Source of the DNA: Oreohelix idahoensis
Taxonomy: Eukaryota > Mollusca > Gastropoda > Stylommatophora > Oreohelicidae
NCBI GenBank assembly: GCA_024509875.1
Contig: JAMPIV010021222.1
Location: 124,001-188,000 of the forward strand
Direction of reading: 5' to 3'
DNA length: 64,000 nucleotides
Shown here: piece after piece, positions 11,150 through 23,225 of the stretch
Position numbering within the stretch: position 1 is the stretch's first letter
Layout: every line of letters starts with the position of its first letter
Notes under the pieces: model-generated
The model's database searches: none
Told to the model about the DNA's origin: nothing
What the model saw: the letters and a program-made list of their open reading frames with translations, nothing else
Position numbers and translations under genes: made by a program

Positions 11150-11958
11150 GCTTAAACCATCATCTTCTTCATTCACCCTCAGACGTCATTTTGAATATGT
11201 TCAAAGAAAGCAGTAGTCAGTTTGAGGCTGTTGACATCTTCGTAGAGCTTTTCTAGGAATGGTACTGGTGATGGCCATATGTGCTTTCTCTATTCCTCAT
11301 ATGTTGGGCACCTTTGAAGTAGATACTCAGCAGTGATTATATCAGTGCCACAGTCACACTCATCGGTAGTTCCTACCTTTAACTTGTTGAATAGATGGTA
11401 TCCCAATCTGTTGTGATCTGGGCAAAGTCTGAAGATTACCACTTGTTTACTTTTGCTGAGCTGGTAATACGCATCATTTTTTTTTGTTTTTTGGCCTGGA
11501 TGTTCTGCTTCCCACTTGCTGCTGCATCTGTGCTTAATAAACCTCTCGGCCTCTTCATATTTTATGCTTGTGTCAAGTTGAGGTAGCTTTCCCTCTTCCT
11601 TTGCCAATACGTCAGCCTCTTCATTTCTGGGGATGTTGCAGAGAGAAGAGATCCATATATCACAACTCTTTTGACACAGTTTGTGAAGTGTGACTCTTAG
11701 ATCATCCAGGTCGGCATTATTCTGATTCTTCAGTGTTGCAGTCACCAACATCGCATCTGAGAAGATAGCTACTTGTCCCTCAGATCATTCTTCTGTCATT
11801 AGGACCTCTGCTGCAGTTTTTAAGGCCTCTGCTCTGAAGTTACCTGAGAATTTTCCTGATGTGACTGACAGCTTTTTTGTGTGCCACTGCTTAAGCTCAG
11901 AAAGACTCCTCTACCCCCATCCTCTGTTGCATTTATTGGTGATCCATCTGTGTACGTA

Positions 11959-12162
11959 CCAACGGGCTGATCACCCGTTTGCCAGTCACTTTGATTACGG
12001 AAACAACGACAAATGGATTGATTTGTCATTGCCCTAAAGACGCCATTAGGCGTGATGGGAACAACGGCAAAGAAAATCTATTCGCTGTTGCCCTTAAGAC
12101 GCCACTAGGCGTAATGGCCACTGACTGCTTTGCCGGTCGTTGGCTAAGGACGGAAGAAGAAG
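11959..12162 (+). mobile_element. 204-bp LINE tail (5'-truncated copy or LINE-dependent SINE) inserted in LINE B
   Basis: Bounded by a perfect 13-bp target duplication, ATCTGTGTACGTA, at 11946-11958 and 12163-12175. It splits the RNase H motif YTDGS of LINE B. Its right end (GGCCACTGACTGCTTTG, then GGCTAAGGAC, then GAAGAAG) matches the 3' end of LINE G at 58900-58975 in reverse orientation. Its frame holds two copies of a KDAIRRDG-like segment, so a 5'-truncated G-type LINE is the simplest reading; a SINE sharing the LINE tail is the alternative. Confidence 0.8.
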
Positions 12163-13232
12163 ATCTGTGTACGTATGCATGGATCCAGGTGTTTCTAGGG
12201 TAATGTATTTAGTGGTTAGGACTCTTCTTTCTGTTTCATTCTGGCTGTTCTTTCTCTCAATACCTGGAATGTTTTCTGTCATTTCAGGGAAGCGCTGTTG
12301 TTTCCAAATTGGTAGCATGTGTGCTGTGTAGATGGCCGTAGCTGTTGATATCACATTGATGGGGTCTGCTCTCATTTTTGTTTTGACTGTTTCAACAAAG
12401 TTACTTTGCTTCAGTCTTCCCCTTCCAAGTCCATTTATTCTCCGGTACATTGGGTGGTCTGTCAGCCTCGTGAATTTCTCGGCTTGTTGCTGGGCTCTGC
12501 TATCTCTTCTGTCATCCACTGGCTGGAGTATGTAATCTTTTCCAACTCTTCAATGGGTGTTGACTTTATGCCCCCCGTTATGATTCTCTTTGCTTGGTTT
12601 TGGGTTCTGTTTATTTGATCAACGTTTGACTTAGTTGCTGTTGACCATGCTACAATGCCATATTCTAGGTCTCACTCACCCAGTGTATAGCTTCTTTGGG
12701 TTTGTATGGAGTGCAATGATGTTGATTCTGTTCAACAACAACAACAACAATAGCTTCTTTAGCACTCTCTCGTCCACTCCCCAGCTCATGCCAGTAAGTT
12801 TTTTTCAAGATTGCCATTCTCTACCTTGTTCTTGTCCTGTTTTTTTCAATCTAGGTTTTCCAAGTCAAGCAATGATTAAAGGTAATGCCTAGGTAGTTTG
12901 GGTTTTCATCCAGATGTATATTTTCCCCATTTAGCACTAATTTGGAGCTTTGTGGTTTATTTGAGAGGGAAAACACTGTGTATGTTGTTTTCAATTCATT
13001 TATCTTCATTAACCATGCTTTGGCCCACTCCTCCAATGAGGTCAGGGCTTGCTGCATCCGACTGCTTGCTGTAGTGATATATTCTTCTGAGATCCACAGG
13101 GCTAGGTCATCTTCAAAGGAGGCCTTGTGAGTTCTTCTTGGAATATTCTCTGATATGTCATATATGTACACAAGGGACAACGTTGGCGACAGGACTCCCC
13201 ATTGGGGAAAACCCTGCTCCAATATCATCTTG

Positions 13233-13724
13233 AACGGGGAAAAACTACAGAAAGTTGAAAGTTTCAATTATTTAGGCAGTAAAATGACTCAGGATGGTGA
13301 CACAACAAGAGAAATCCATACTAGAATTGCTTTGGCAGCTAGCGCCTTCAATAGATTATCTAACATTTGGAAATTACGATCATTGAATATACATACCAAG
13401 CTTCGTCTGTTTAATTCAAATGTTATCTCAGTGTTAACATACGGCTGTGAGAGTTGGAAAATAACAAAATCATTGGAGAACAAGCTGAATACATTCGAGA
13501 ACAAATGTCTTAGAAAACTCATGAACATCAGTTGGAAAGAATTCAAGACTAATCGACAAATAAGAGAAGACTCTAGGCAGAAATATGTCTCCGACTATAT
13601 AAGGAAAAGACGATGGTCATATATCGGTCATGTCCTACGAATGCAAAACAACAGAATACCACTACAGGCGCTCACTTGGGTTCCTGAGGGTAAGCGGAAA
13701 AAAGGAAGACCAAAAGAAACACTC
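13233..13724 (+). mobile_element. LINE C, RTE-like RT C-terminal fragment inserted antisense in LINE B
   Basis: The plus strand encodes NGEKLQKVESFNYLGSKM, then LTYGCESWK, then CLRKLMNISWKEFKTNRQIR, then SYIGHVLRM, then ALTWVPEGKRKKGRPKETLR. This is the post-catalytic part of an RTE-like reverse transcriptase. LINE B coding continues on the minus strand on both sides (motif A region at right, EQGFPQWGV at left). The insertion point falls between two adjacent RT motifs of B. Both ends of C look truncated. Boundaries are good to about 10 bp and the target duplication is unclear (possibly ATCTT). Confidence 0.78.
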
Positions 13725-14374
13725 AGAATCTTCCTACTGGTCTGCCCTAGTAGTTGTACTCTGGCAGTTCTATTCTAAAGGTAGTGGCTGATCCATTTGT
13801 ACATTCTCCCACACACTTCCCTTCATTGCAGCTTGACTTTCAGTCCCTTTTTCCACACTTTATCAAATGCTTTTTCTAAGTGCACCCAAACAATCAGGGT
13901 GTGCTTTTTCTATTGGAAGGCATCCTCAATTTTCTGAGCTATGTATGTGATATGGTCTTCAGTGGATATGTGTTGTCTGAATCCTGCTTGCTGTGGGACT
14001 AAGAGATATTTTTCTTCCAGATGCCACATCAGTCGGGTATTAATTATGCGCTCCATCATTTTTCCTACACAGCTAAGCAGACTGATAGGTCTGTAGCCAT
14101 TTGGTTCTGTCTGAACTTTGTCTTTCTTAGGTATTGGAATCAGTATGCATCTTTCCATGCCTGTGGTACTATTCCTCTTTTCCAGCTGGTACTATTCCTC
14201 TTTTCCAGCTGAGGTTTAGAATGGCCAGAAGCTTCTATTTAGCTATTGTGCCTAGGCCTGTTAGCATTTCATTTGTTATCCCATCTTTTCAATGTGACTT
14301 TTTTTCTTTAGCGCCCTCACTGCCTCTTCCATTTCTTTCACTTCTTCTTCTTCTGCGTTCAGTTTGTAGTCATG

Positions 14375-16018
14375 CTAAATCTGCAGGCCTGTCGCCAGGA
14401 CGAAGTCCACAGTCTTTACCAGGTCGGCGCGGCAGCCCCATAGCTTCTGCTGGAGCTCAGCACCCCTTGGCCAGGTCGCACGTCGCGGTTCATCATGGGT
14501 TGGACAGTTCTGGAGAATGTGTTCTGGGGTCTGGATTCCTGTTCCGCATGGGCATTCATTTGTGTGGGATATCTTGAGGCGATAGAGATGTCCTAGTAAT
14601 CTGCAGTGGCCGGTTCTCAGGCGGAACATTGTGGTCTGTTGGTATCTGTTTAGCTGGTGTATTGGGTCATCTCTGCTGTATATATCCCCTTCCTCCTTCC
14701 ACTGATTTTTGTACTTGTTGTGGATTATGGTTTTTGCTTCCCGATACGGCAATGGATGGCTGTATTGTTCCATTTTACTGCCACTTCTTGATAGAGCATC
14801 TGCTTTCTCATTACCAGCAATTCCACAATGGGAGGGTAACCACTGAAGGGCAATGGTTGATGACCTTTGGATGATGTTAAGCTCAGATCTGATCTCATTC
14901 ATCATGTTATCATTTCTGGTGTTTTGTATTGATTCCTGTAATGATCTGCAGTCGGTGAAGATTACTATCTTAGCTGGTGGTTGTTGTTCGGGTCTGGTGA
15001 AGATTTTCAGGGCTTGCAGTAGTGACATAGCTTCTGCCCTGAAATTGGAGGAGATCTTTCCAGTTGGGAAGGCCTTTCGGATGATCTTTCCATTTAGGAA
15101 TCTTATACAAATGCCCCCACCACCGTTCTTTACTGCCCCCTCAGCGGATCCATCTGTGTATGCGTGTGTCCACTCCTTCGGGTTGTACTTTTCTTCAATC
15201 ATTTCTTGAGCCAAGGTTTTTAGTTGTTGAGGGGTCTGGTGGCCTTTCTTTTTTATTTCAGGGACTTTTGTGAAGATAGATATATTTCCATGGCAGTCGT
15301 CTGGCTCCTCATAGTCAATTAACATTTCAATCTCAGTAGGTTGTTTTGGGAGGAGGTCTTCGTGGCATCGATGCAGATGTTTGGAGATGTTTATGAAGCT
15401 GGTTCTTTTCAGCCTGTTCTTTGTCAAGCTATGGAGTTTGGCATGCATTGGATGACTTGGCATTTGTAGAAGCTTCTCACTGTGAATGAATACCTTTTCC
15501 TCACATCTGTCATTCAGAGAGCGGATGTTGGTGTATCTCTGCATTGTCTGGATTGGAGAAGTCTTCATCCCTCCAGTGATTAATCTAAGGCCTGAATTTT
15601 GTACTTTCCCTAGACGTTCTGTGTTTGTTTTAGATGCCGTGGCCCAGGCTAACATGCCATATTCAAGTACAGGCCTGACTGTGCCTGTATAGACTTTTTT
15701 TAGTATGTTGGTATTTGCCCCCCAACTTGTGCCAGCCGGTTTCTTCATAATAGAGAGCTTTCTTATTGCTCTCTGTTCTACTGCTTTTATGTGCGGCTTC
15801 CAGGTGAGTCTCTTATCCAACTTGACTCCCAGGTATGTTGGATTTTCCTCGATTGGAAGCTCACTTCCATTTAGTTGCAGTTTGATTGTTTCTTGGCGAT
15901 TTGACAGAGAGAAGCAGGTTGCTAATGTCTTGGAGAGGTTTATCTGTACTCCCCACTCTGATGCCCATATTTCTTTCACTGTTAACTTTGCCATCATGTG
16001 CTCTTCTGGTGCAAGATT
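14375..16018 (-). mobile_element. LINE A, 5'-truncated copy with intact RT-tail/RNase H frame, inserted in LINE B
   Basis: A 540-codon minus-strand frame covers the end of the reverse transcriptase (NPTYLGVKLDKRLTW, VLEYGMLAWA), then a complete RNase H (YTDGSAEGAV, FRAEAMSLLQAL, IFTDCRSLQ, LPSHCGIAGNEKADALS), then a C-terminal zinc-knuckle-like motif (CPCGTG, EHILQNCP). The frame is open to the TAG that forms the very end of the element. Flanks TTTGTWGTCATG at 14363-14374 and 16019-16030 match 11 of 12. Removing the element and one flank rejoins B's endonuclease-RT linker in frame. The 5' part, including the RT core, is missing, as usual for LINE insertions. It is younger than B. Confidence 0.9.
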
Positions 16019-17423
16019 TTTGTTGTCATGACTCCTTTGTTCATCAATGATGACCTTTCTCCTATGTGGTTAGCACTGGCATAATGTTCCATGAGTGCAT
16101 TTGCAGCTTTTTTTTTCTAAGCTCAAATTTTCACCTTGTTGGATTGTGATGTGATTTGTATAGGGTTCTTCATTGTTTCCACAGTTTGTTCCCTTCTTTA
16201 TTTAGGTTGAGATTTTCTCTTGTTTGCTTCCAGCAGTCTCTTGTTGTTTTGTATTTTGCAGTGTTGGCTTTGAGCAGGATGTTTGCTTCAGTTGTTTGTT
16301 CTGTCTCACTGTGTTTCTGGCTTCTGTTACTTTATCTTCAAACTTTTGCAGTTCTTCAGTCCAGTAGGGTTAGTAGTTCTTTCTTGCCCCTCTGGGAATA
16401 GTCTCAATGGCTGCTTGAAGTATCGCTCTATTAAGTTTTCATAAGATATAGTTTTCATACTGTTGTTTCGTGTGTCGACTGTCTCGCAAATCTGTCAGCA
16501 CTGCAAAACTGTCCCAGTCAGCTCTTTTATAATTACAACCTGGCAATGGTTGTACTTCTTGGGGAACATATTCCATATTTACTTCCAGCTTTATTGGTTT
16601 GTGGTCGCTACCTGTTAGCTGGTCAAGTACCTGTCTGTCAATTTTGTGAAGGATGTCCCCTGTGACGAAAGCTAGATCTGGAGTGGAAATGGTGTGCCAT
16701 CTTCTGGAGTAAAAACTGGGTTTATCATCTTGCCTGTTGATAAGGTGAAGATCAGTATCTATCTCCCAGTCCTCCACTTCCTCTCCTCTACTTTCTGTAC
16801 CTGGGTATCTCCAACTTTTCAAGTGGCTGTTGAAGTCTCCAACCACTTTACAGTTTGAGCTCTTTATTTCCATATTTGCAAGTAACAGGTCTTTACTTGG
16901 TGTGTCATACAAATTGTAGATGTGCATGCTCTTTTCCTTTATTTTAATATCAACCCCTATAACATCTGACTGATCACTAAGGATCACAGATACCTCACTA
17001 CTTGGTATTGCGTTTCACGTAAGTACTAGCACACCTCCTTTGTGTCCTTCTTGATCAAGTTGGAAAGCCTGACATCCTCTGACTGAAAATCTGTGGTTGC
17101 TGTTGAGATGTGGTTCTTGGATGCAAGCCACATCGATATGATCTTGATATAGGTAGTTTTTCAGGGGGACTTTTTTGTTAAGGATTCCTTCTGCATTCCA
17201 CTGCAGAATGTTTAGTATGTTCGGTGTTTAGTCCATATCTCTTGTCCTTTCCCTCTATACCTTGACTCCACAATTTAGGGAAAGGTGACCACCAGTAGCA
17301 TTGGCTGGACCCCTTCGAGGCGGGGGTCCGGCACTCTCAACGCCTGGCGGGACTCCACGGGATGAGCACCACTCTGCTTAATTTGTATTCGTGATGTCTT
17401 CATTAAGTGAAGCTTAAGCCATC

Positions 17424-18150
17424 TAAGAATGGTAGTTTACTGTTTTCTTTCATTCTTTCTATGTTTAAACTATTTAAGAATGACACTTAACTCATCTCTT
17501 TCACTTTCCCTACATTTAACCCATTTAAAAATGACAGTTAACTAATTTCTTTCACTTTTTATATGTTTTTACCCATTTAAAAATCACAGTTAACTCATCT
17601 CTTTCTCTTTTCTCATGTTTAGCCTATGGAGGAATGACAGTTTGTTAATCTATTTCACTTTTCCCATGTTTAACCTATTGAAGAATGATAGTTTGCTAAT
17701 CTTGTTCACTTTCCCTACATTTAACCCATTTAAAAATTACAGTTAACTAATTTCTTTCACTTTTCATATGTTTTTACCCATTTAAAAATGACAATTAACT
17801 CATCTCTTTCTCTTTTCCCATCTTTAACCTATGGAGGAATGACATTTTGCTAATCTTGTTCACTTTTCTCATGTTTAACCCATTTTAAGAATGACAGTTT
17901 ACTAACCCATTTTAAGAATGACAGTTTACTAACCCATTTTAAGAATGACAGTTTACTAACCCATTTTAAGAATGACAGTTTACTAACCCATTTTAAGAAT
18001 GAGTTTACTAACCCATTTTAAGAATGACAGTTTACTAACCCACTTTAAGAATGACAGTTTACTAACCCATTTTAAGAATGACAGTTTACTAACCCATTTT
18101 AAGAATGACAGTTTACTAACCCATTTTAAGAATGACAGTTTACTCATCTC
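17424..18150. repeat. Minisatellite, right half, ending in ten 27-bp units
   Basis: First degenerate ~58-bp units (ACCCATTTAAAAATGACAGT with T/C-rich spacers). From about 17880 come near-perfect 27-bp units TAACCCATTTTAAGAATGAC plus AGTTTAC, a younger local expansion of the conserved core. Confidence 0.9.
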
Positions 18151-19140
18151 TTTCAGTCAATTTAGAAAGAAACATTAGAAAAAACCAGATGACCTATTAC
18201 CATTTCTATTTCAATATTTAGTATGTAGAATGAAATCTTACAGTAAAAACGGACACTAGAAGAAGCCATCATTTAAAAAATATTATACTAAAATTTACAA
18301 CAGCAGCACATAACAATGCCCAAGCTGTGGCTGATGATTACACGGTTGTTAAGGTTGATTAAAACATAAATAAACATTTGTGCAATCATTTCGTAAATAT
18401 ATTTGCCTAGTGCATAATAAAGTATCACCTAAACATAAAAGTGAATAACCACAAAATGACTGGCCAGTAAATAAGTGGTGAAAGAAAACAAAACAAACCC
18501 TGGCTTGTTTTTACAAGCCCAGTAAAAATGCTTGAATAAGACCAAATGAGTGGCTATGTTTACCATGAAAAATGAGTTTATTGTGCGAATGACTATTTAA
18601 CAATTACTATTACACTGCATATTTTGTTAGTTATGTTTAGAATTATGAAATAAACCAGAATCAAATAATATTTTTGTTAAATCAGTGGTGTAATGGTATT
18701 ATGACACTGCGGACATAGTCATGTTTGCAGCCAAATAAACACTGTGTTTCTGGCCTATAAATTAAATCCATGGCTGCAGATATGAAAACTCTAGCTTGCT
18801 GTACCCCTGGAAACAGTATCTTAAGCAGCAATGGATGACCTTTGTCTAGATGAAATGGATTTTTCAGTCAATTAGCTCAAGTTCAAGCATACAATGTTCA
18901 AATGCACAAGAAATACCATATATAAATATGTATGATAATAAATGAAATAAATTATAGTTTCACAGAATAATATCACAAATGCATGCAGTGGATATTCTAA
19001 ACTCTGAGATCAAATAGAAACTCCAGAAGAGTTTTATGAGAAATAACAAAAAACATACATTATTCTGTTACAGAATAACAATATCACAAATGCATGCAAT
19101 GGATTGTTCCAAATTCTGAGATCAAGTGGAAACTCAAGAA
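18151..19140. other. Intron sequence, nothing recognised
   Basis: AT-rich, no exon or repeat seen. The block around 18970-19010 (ATATCACAAATGCATGCA) recurs at 19080-19110 as a short direct duplication. Confidence 0.5.
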
Positions 19141-19700
19141 CAGCCATCTGACTAAACTACAGAATGGTACATCACGTAAAGGAAGAGAAAAGATCAGCAG
19201 ATACAGAATGATACACCATACAAAAGGAAGGGAAATGATCAGCAGAATGATACACCACACAAAGGAAGGGAAATTATCAGCAGATACAGAATGATACACC
19301 ATACAAAGGAAGGGAAATGATCAGCAGATACAGAATGATACACCGTATAAAGGACGGGAAATGATCAGCAGATATAGATTGATACACCACACAAAGGAAA
19401 GGAAATGATCAGCAGATACGGAATGATACACCATACAAAAGGAACAGAAAAGATCACCAGATACAGAATGATGCACCATACAAAGGAAGGGGAATGATCA
19501 GCAGATACAGAATAATACACCACACAAAGGAAGGGAAATTATCAACAGATACATAATGATACACCACACAAAGGATGGTAAATGATCAGCAAATACAGAA
19601 TGATACACCACATAAAGGAAGGGAAAAGATCAGCAGATACAGAATGATACACCACACAAAGGAAGGGATGATCAGCAGATATGGAATGATACACCACACA
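19141..19700. repeat. Minisatellite, ~44-bp unit, about 12 copies
   Basis: Units contain CAGATACAGAATGATACACC, then AAAGGAAGGGAAATGATCAG, with single-base variation and some deletions. Confidence 0.9.
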
Positions 19701-19704
19701 AGGC

Positions 19705-20420
19705 AAGTAGTCTTATATGTCAGTTATCTACCTGATCTATATTTACAGCAAGTAGTCTTACATGTCAGTTATGTACCTGATTTATATTTACAGCAAGTAG
19801 TCTTATATGTCAGTTATCTACCTGATCTATATTCACAGCAGTAGTCTTATATGTCAGTTATCTACCTGATCTATATTTACAGCAAGTAGTCTTATATGTC
19901 AGTTATCTACCTGATCTATATTTACAGCAAGTAGTCTTATATGTCAGTTATGTACCTGATCTATATTTACAGCAAGTAGTCTTATATGTCAGTAATGTAC
20001 CTGATCTATATTTACAGCAGTAGTCTTATATGTCAGTTATCTACCTGATCTATATTTACAGCAAGTAGTCTTATATGTCAGTTAACCTGATCTATATTTA
20101 CAGCAAGTAGTCTTACATGTCAGTTATATACCTGATCTATATTTACAGCAAGTAGTCTTATATGTCAGTTATCTACCTGATCTATATTCACAGCAGTAGT
20201 CTTATATGTCAGTTATCTACCTGATCTACATTTACAGCAAGTAGTCTTATATGTCAGTTATGTACCTGATCTATATTTAAGGCAAGTAGTCTTACATGTC
20301 AGTTATGTACCTGATCTATATTTACAGCAAGTAGTCTTACATGTTAGTTATCTACCTGATCTATATTTACAGCAAGTAGTCTTATATGTCAGTAATCTAC
20401 ATGATCTATATTTACAGCAA
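19705..20420. repeat. Minisatellite, 45-bp unit, about 15 copies
   Basis: Units contain AAGTAGTCTTATATGTCAGT, then TATCTACCTGATCTATATTT, then ACAGC. It directly follows the 44-bp array. Confidence 0.92.
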
Positions 20421-20424
20421 ACAG

Positions 20425-20635
20425 TTCCAGGATCAAAACGTGATAGTGTTATGCTCCAGTCTACCCATCTGTAAATGGGTACATCACTCTGCTCTTGAGT
20501 TAGATAAGGGAAAGGCGACAAGGAAGGAAACTGGTCACACCACTTCCTAAAAAGCTGGACCTAGTATGGCAAAGTCTCTAACACTTCTCTCCTCTACAGC
20601 AATTCTGCTATGGAAGTTAACATTGGATGATATTT
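20425..20635 (+). mobile_element. SINE family 2, plus-strand copy
   Basis: Has the body CAGTCTACCCATCTGTAAAT, then AAGGAAGGAAACTGGTCAC, then GACCTAGTATGGCAAAG, and the tail TCTACAGCAATTCTGCTATG. The head is short or missing. Confidence 0.75.
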
Positions 20636-20639
20636 ACAA

Positions 20640-20905
20640 TTATGATATGATTTAGATACAGGTAAAGCTTGTCCCATAGCAGATACTGCAGTAGGGGAGT
20701 AAAGTATTACTTCACCTATATTAGGCCCCAGCTTTATGAGGTGATGGGGTGACCAGTTCCTTTCCAAGCTGTCTTTGCCATCCCTAACTAAAGTGCAGAG
20801 TTGCATACCCATTTTTAGTGCTTGATAGACAAGCGTCATGCAACCTGGTTTTGAACACTGCCACTTTGCCTCGAGAAGCAAGAGCTGTAACTATTCTGAT
20901 ACTAT
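20640..20905 (-). mobile_element. SINE family 2, minus-strand copy facing the previous one
   Basis: Reverse complement reads a tRNA-like head (ATAGTTACAGCTCTTGCTTC, then GTTCAAAACCAGG as B box), body (AATGGGTATGCAACTCTGC, GGAACTGGTCACC) and tail (CAGTATCTGCTATGGGAC). With the plus-strand copy it forms a large tail-to-tail inverted repeat. Confidence 0.75.
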
Positions 20906-21265
20906 AAAAATGGTATCGCAAAAAAAAAAATTTCTACATGCATTAAATTTATTACAATTTTTTGTCTTTCTGTTTTGGTCTTATGTTTTTGTCCACAGTT
21001 TTTTTTTTTTAATACATAAAGCATGGCAGGAGAGAATGTAGGAATTTCTACAAGAAAATAAAGTCAAACAATACAACTTCAATACAGAGAAAACAAAAGA
21101 TTTAAACAAAAATACGCTAGTTGCAACAAAAGTCTCCAGCTGATAAGGAGAACAAACAAGGTCACAGTCAATGATAATATGGAACTTAAAAAAACCGAAC
21201 AAAACAAGAAGTGAAACAGGCTCCAATATAATATAGGATGACCCAAGAGAAAAACGACATCTTGC

Positions 21266-21385
21266 CATTAACTGATGTCTTCTTTTTCGTCCAGTAGATA
21301 TGTCGGCTCCGATGGGCCCACGCAAAAATCTGCTCTCGTGGTCTCTCAGGAATTCGATTATATATGTCATATTCCCTATTTTCAT
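21266..21385 (-). CDS. STIM: STIM tail alternative exon, copy 3 (120 bp, phase 1-1)
   Basis: The best-looking acceptor of the set: a pyrimidine-rich stretch (TTTCCTCTCTTCTCCC) ending in ATAACAG. The exon frame reads DENREYDIYNRIPERPREQI, then FAWAHRSRHIYWTKKK, then VNG. The donor is AATG|GCAAGA. It is 120 bp, phase 1-1. A second frame is also open through the exon, but only the frame given here is conserved among all four copies with synonymous third-base changes. It has Arg-Glu (REQI) where copies 1, 2 and 4 have RQQI. Confidence 0.74.
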
Positions 21386-21595
21386 CTGTTATGCAATTGG
21401 GAGAAGAGAGGAAAGTAGCAATATTACAGAATGCTAGCAACATATCTGTTCATATTTTCTGACATGCTTTCGGTCTTAACTACAGCTTGGCTGAAAAGCC
21501 ACTTGAAATGATTAAACTGTTACTTCTTCAAACATTTTCAAGTAATTTACATGGAACAAACATCAAAATATAGATAATTAACTGCCATTTTATTT

Positions 21596-22205
21596 TGTTG
21601 TTGTTTAACTAGGGCTGCTGAGCTTTTTGCTCTTAAGCAGCCAATACCAAGTTGAAGACTCCTTGGTATTATCTACAGTGTAGATCTAGGTTTTTCCTGC
21701 GGCTTTTCTGCCATTCTGTTGAAGTCATGAGCTCTAGTTTCTCCAGCTTGGCTTGCATTTAAAGGATTGTCACATATGGTCCCAAGCTAGGAGTAAGAAG
21801 TGTGTGGTATACTGTGCATTCCCTGCCATCCAAGGGGCTCTTCAACTATGCAGAGCTAAAATACTATACTCTAGTTCTGGGCTCTCTCAAGGAATTGTCA
21901 CATCCTGCACAGAGCGACTTCTCAACTTCCCCTGTCTATCACTAGGTCTATAGTGAGATCCTTCTGCATGCAGCCAACCAAGTCAAAGCCAAAGAATTAC
22001 GCCTGGGGCTCAAGTGACTTCTCCAAGCTTAGTGTGCAATGCTGGGTTCTCAACAAGTTTCACCACAGGGGGAATCCCTGGAAGTGTGTGGATGATTTCA
22101 AGAGTCAATGAGGATGTAATTAGCCTCACAGACATAGGTTCACTTCCACGTACATATATTGTAGCATTGTGCATTGCTGGTGATCATATAAGGATGAATC
22201 CACAT
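21596..22205 (+). repeat. Dispersed repeat D, uninterrupted copy
   Basis: About 600 bp beginning GGGCTGCTGAGCTTTTTGCT. The copy in reverse orientation at 27541-32275 is split by LINE E. The class is unknown: no conserved frame was found, and the right end merges into sequence that, in the other copy, leads into a LINE C-terminus. It could be the internal or 5' region of an RNase H LINE. Confidence 0.75.
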
Positions 22206-22547
22206 ATGCCTCCATGCATATTTTTTTATTTTGTAAAACGCAATATCACATTACCATTACAACTCAGCTTTAGATCCAGGCCACCCAACACATGACATCG
22301 TAGCGGGCAGAAATTGTTGCTGTCTATTGCAGCGCCAGTTTAGTGGTCATTTAAGATTTTATTTTATTTTTATTTTGTTTCCGAAAAAAATAAAATAAAG
22401 CTTACTAGTCAAATGGCAGTCAAAGGCTCGTTGTTCTGACGTTGTTTCATGTAAGTGCATTAGGTACGAGGGAGGGTTTCAAAATCAGGAGTGACCTTTC
22501 GCCCACCCTGTACTTCCATACATTTTCATATGTCTGCATAAGTCAGG

Positions 22548-22950
22548 AATACTAGAGTAGTGACTTACATATCTAAATACTCTGGTAGTGACTTACATAT
22601 CTAAATACTAGAGTAGTGACTTACATATCTAAATACTAGAGTAATGACTTACATATCTAAATACTCTGGTAGTGACTTACATATCTAAATACTCTGATAG
22701 TGACTTACATATTTATATACTCTGGTAGTGACTTACATATCTAAATACTCTGGAAGTGACTTACATATCTAAATACTAGAGTAGTGACTTACATATCTAA
22801 ATACTAGAGTAGTGACTTACATATCTAAATACTAGAGTAGTGACTTACATATCTAAATACTCTGGTAGTGACTTACATATCTAAATACTCTGGTAGTGAC
22901 TTACATATCTAAATACTCTGGTAGTGACTTACATATCTAAATACTCTGTG
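22548..22950. repeat. Minisatellite, 28-bp unit, about 14 copies
   Basis: Units TACTCTGGTAGTGACTTACA plus TATCTAAA, with a second variant carrying TACTAGAGTAGTGAC. Confidence 0.93.
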
Positions 22951-23014
22951 TTAAACCTAAACTATACTGAAATCAGAAGAAATCAAGTTCAGTACAAGTC
23001 AGAATCTTCAACTC

Positions 23015-23105
23015 AAATGTCAAAGCAGTCCTACTGTAGGGCTCTGAAACAAACAGTCATACTGTAGGGCTCTGAAACAAACAATCATACTGTAGGGCTC
23101 TGAAA
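23015..23105. repeat. Three copies of a 28-bp unit
   Basis: CATACTGTAGGGCTCTGAAA plus CAAACAAT repeated three times with minor changes. Confidence 0.8.
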
Positions 23106-23225
23106 CATAAAAACAAACTAACAACAACCAAGAAATTACAGACTTGATTTGATAAATGCATGGTTGAGTAGAAGGATTGAAATGGTCAAACAATCACCAA
23201 AGACTGATGGCCAGAACCAGACAAG

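Larger units (their letters stand above)
11162..17411 (-). mobile_element. LINE B, endonuclease/RT/RNase H retrotransposon, host to three nested insertions
   Basis: Read on the minus strand. GC-rich 5' region at 17250-17400. Endonuclease C-terminus at 16987-16439 (VVGDFNSH, TPDLAFV, GSDHKPI). Linker at 16130-16032. RT fingers at 14158-13910 (YRPISLLSCVGK). RT motif A near 13890 (LEKAFDKVW). RT motif C at 13267-12851 (FEDDLALW in place of FADD). RNase H in two parts around 11959-12162 (YTDGSP start). Tail with CDCGTD and LLQRCP at about 11300. Flanks GCTTAARCCATC at 11150-11161 and 17412-17423 match 11 of 12, and both differ from the array consensus, so they are the target duplication. Frameshifts and stops make it inactive. 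RNase H presence points to an I/Nimb/Ingi-type clade, but phylogeny is needed. Confidence 0.85.

Noticed and set aside
14134..16401. Series of plus-strand frames of 60-150 codons
   Set aside because: All are antisense shadows of the long LINE A and B frames on the minus strand; the same applies to plus-strand frames over 28102-31613, 45182-47371 and 61796-62770.
20981..21385. 134-codon minus-strand frame (MKIGNMTYIIEFL...) covering exon copy 3
   Set aside because: Only the other frame through this exon is conserved among all four copies with synonymous changes; this one is an overlapping accident.
22440..22510. GTACGAGGGAGGGTTTCAAA as the end of another mariner
   Set aside because: No matching inverted end, TA pair or transposase remnant was found nearby.
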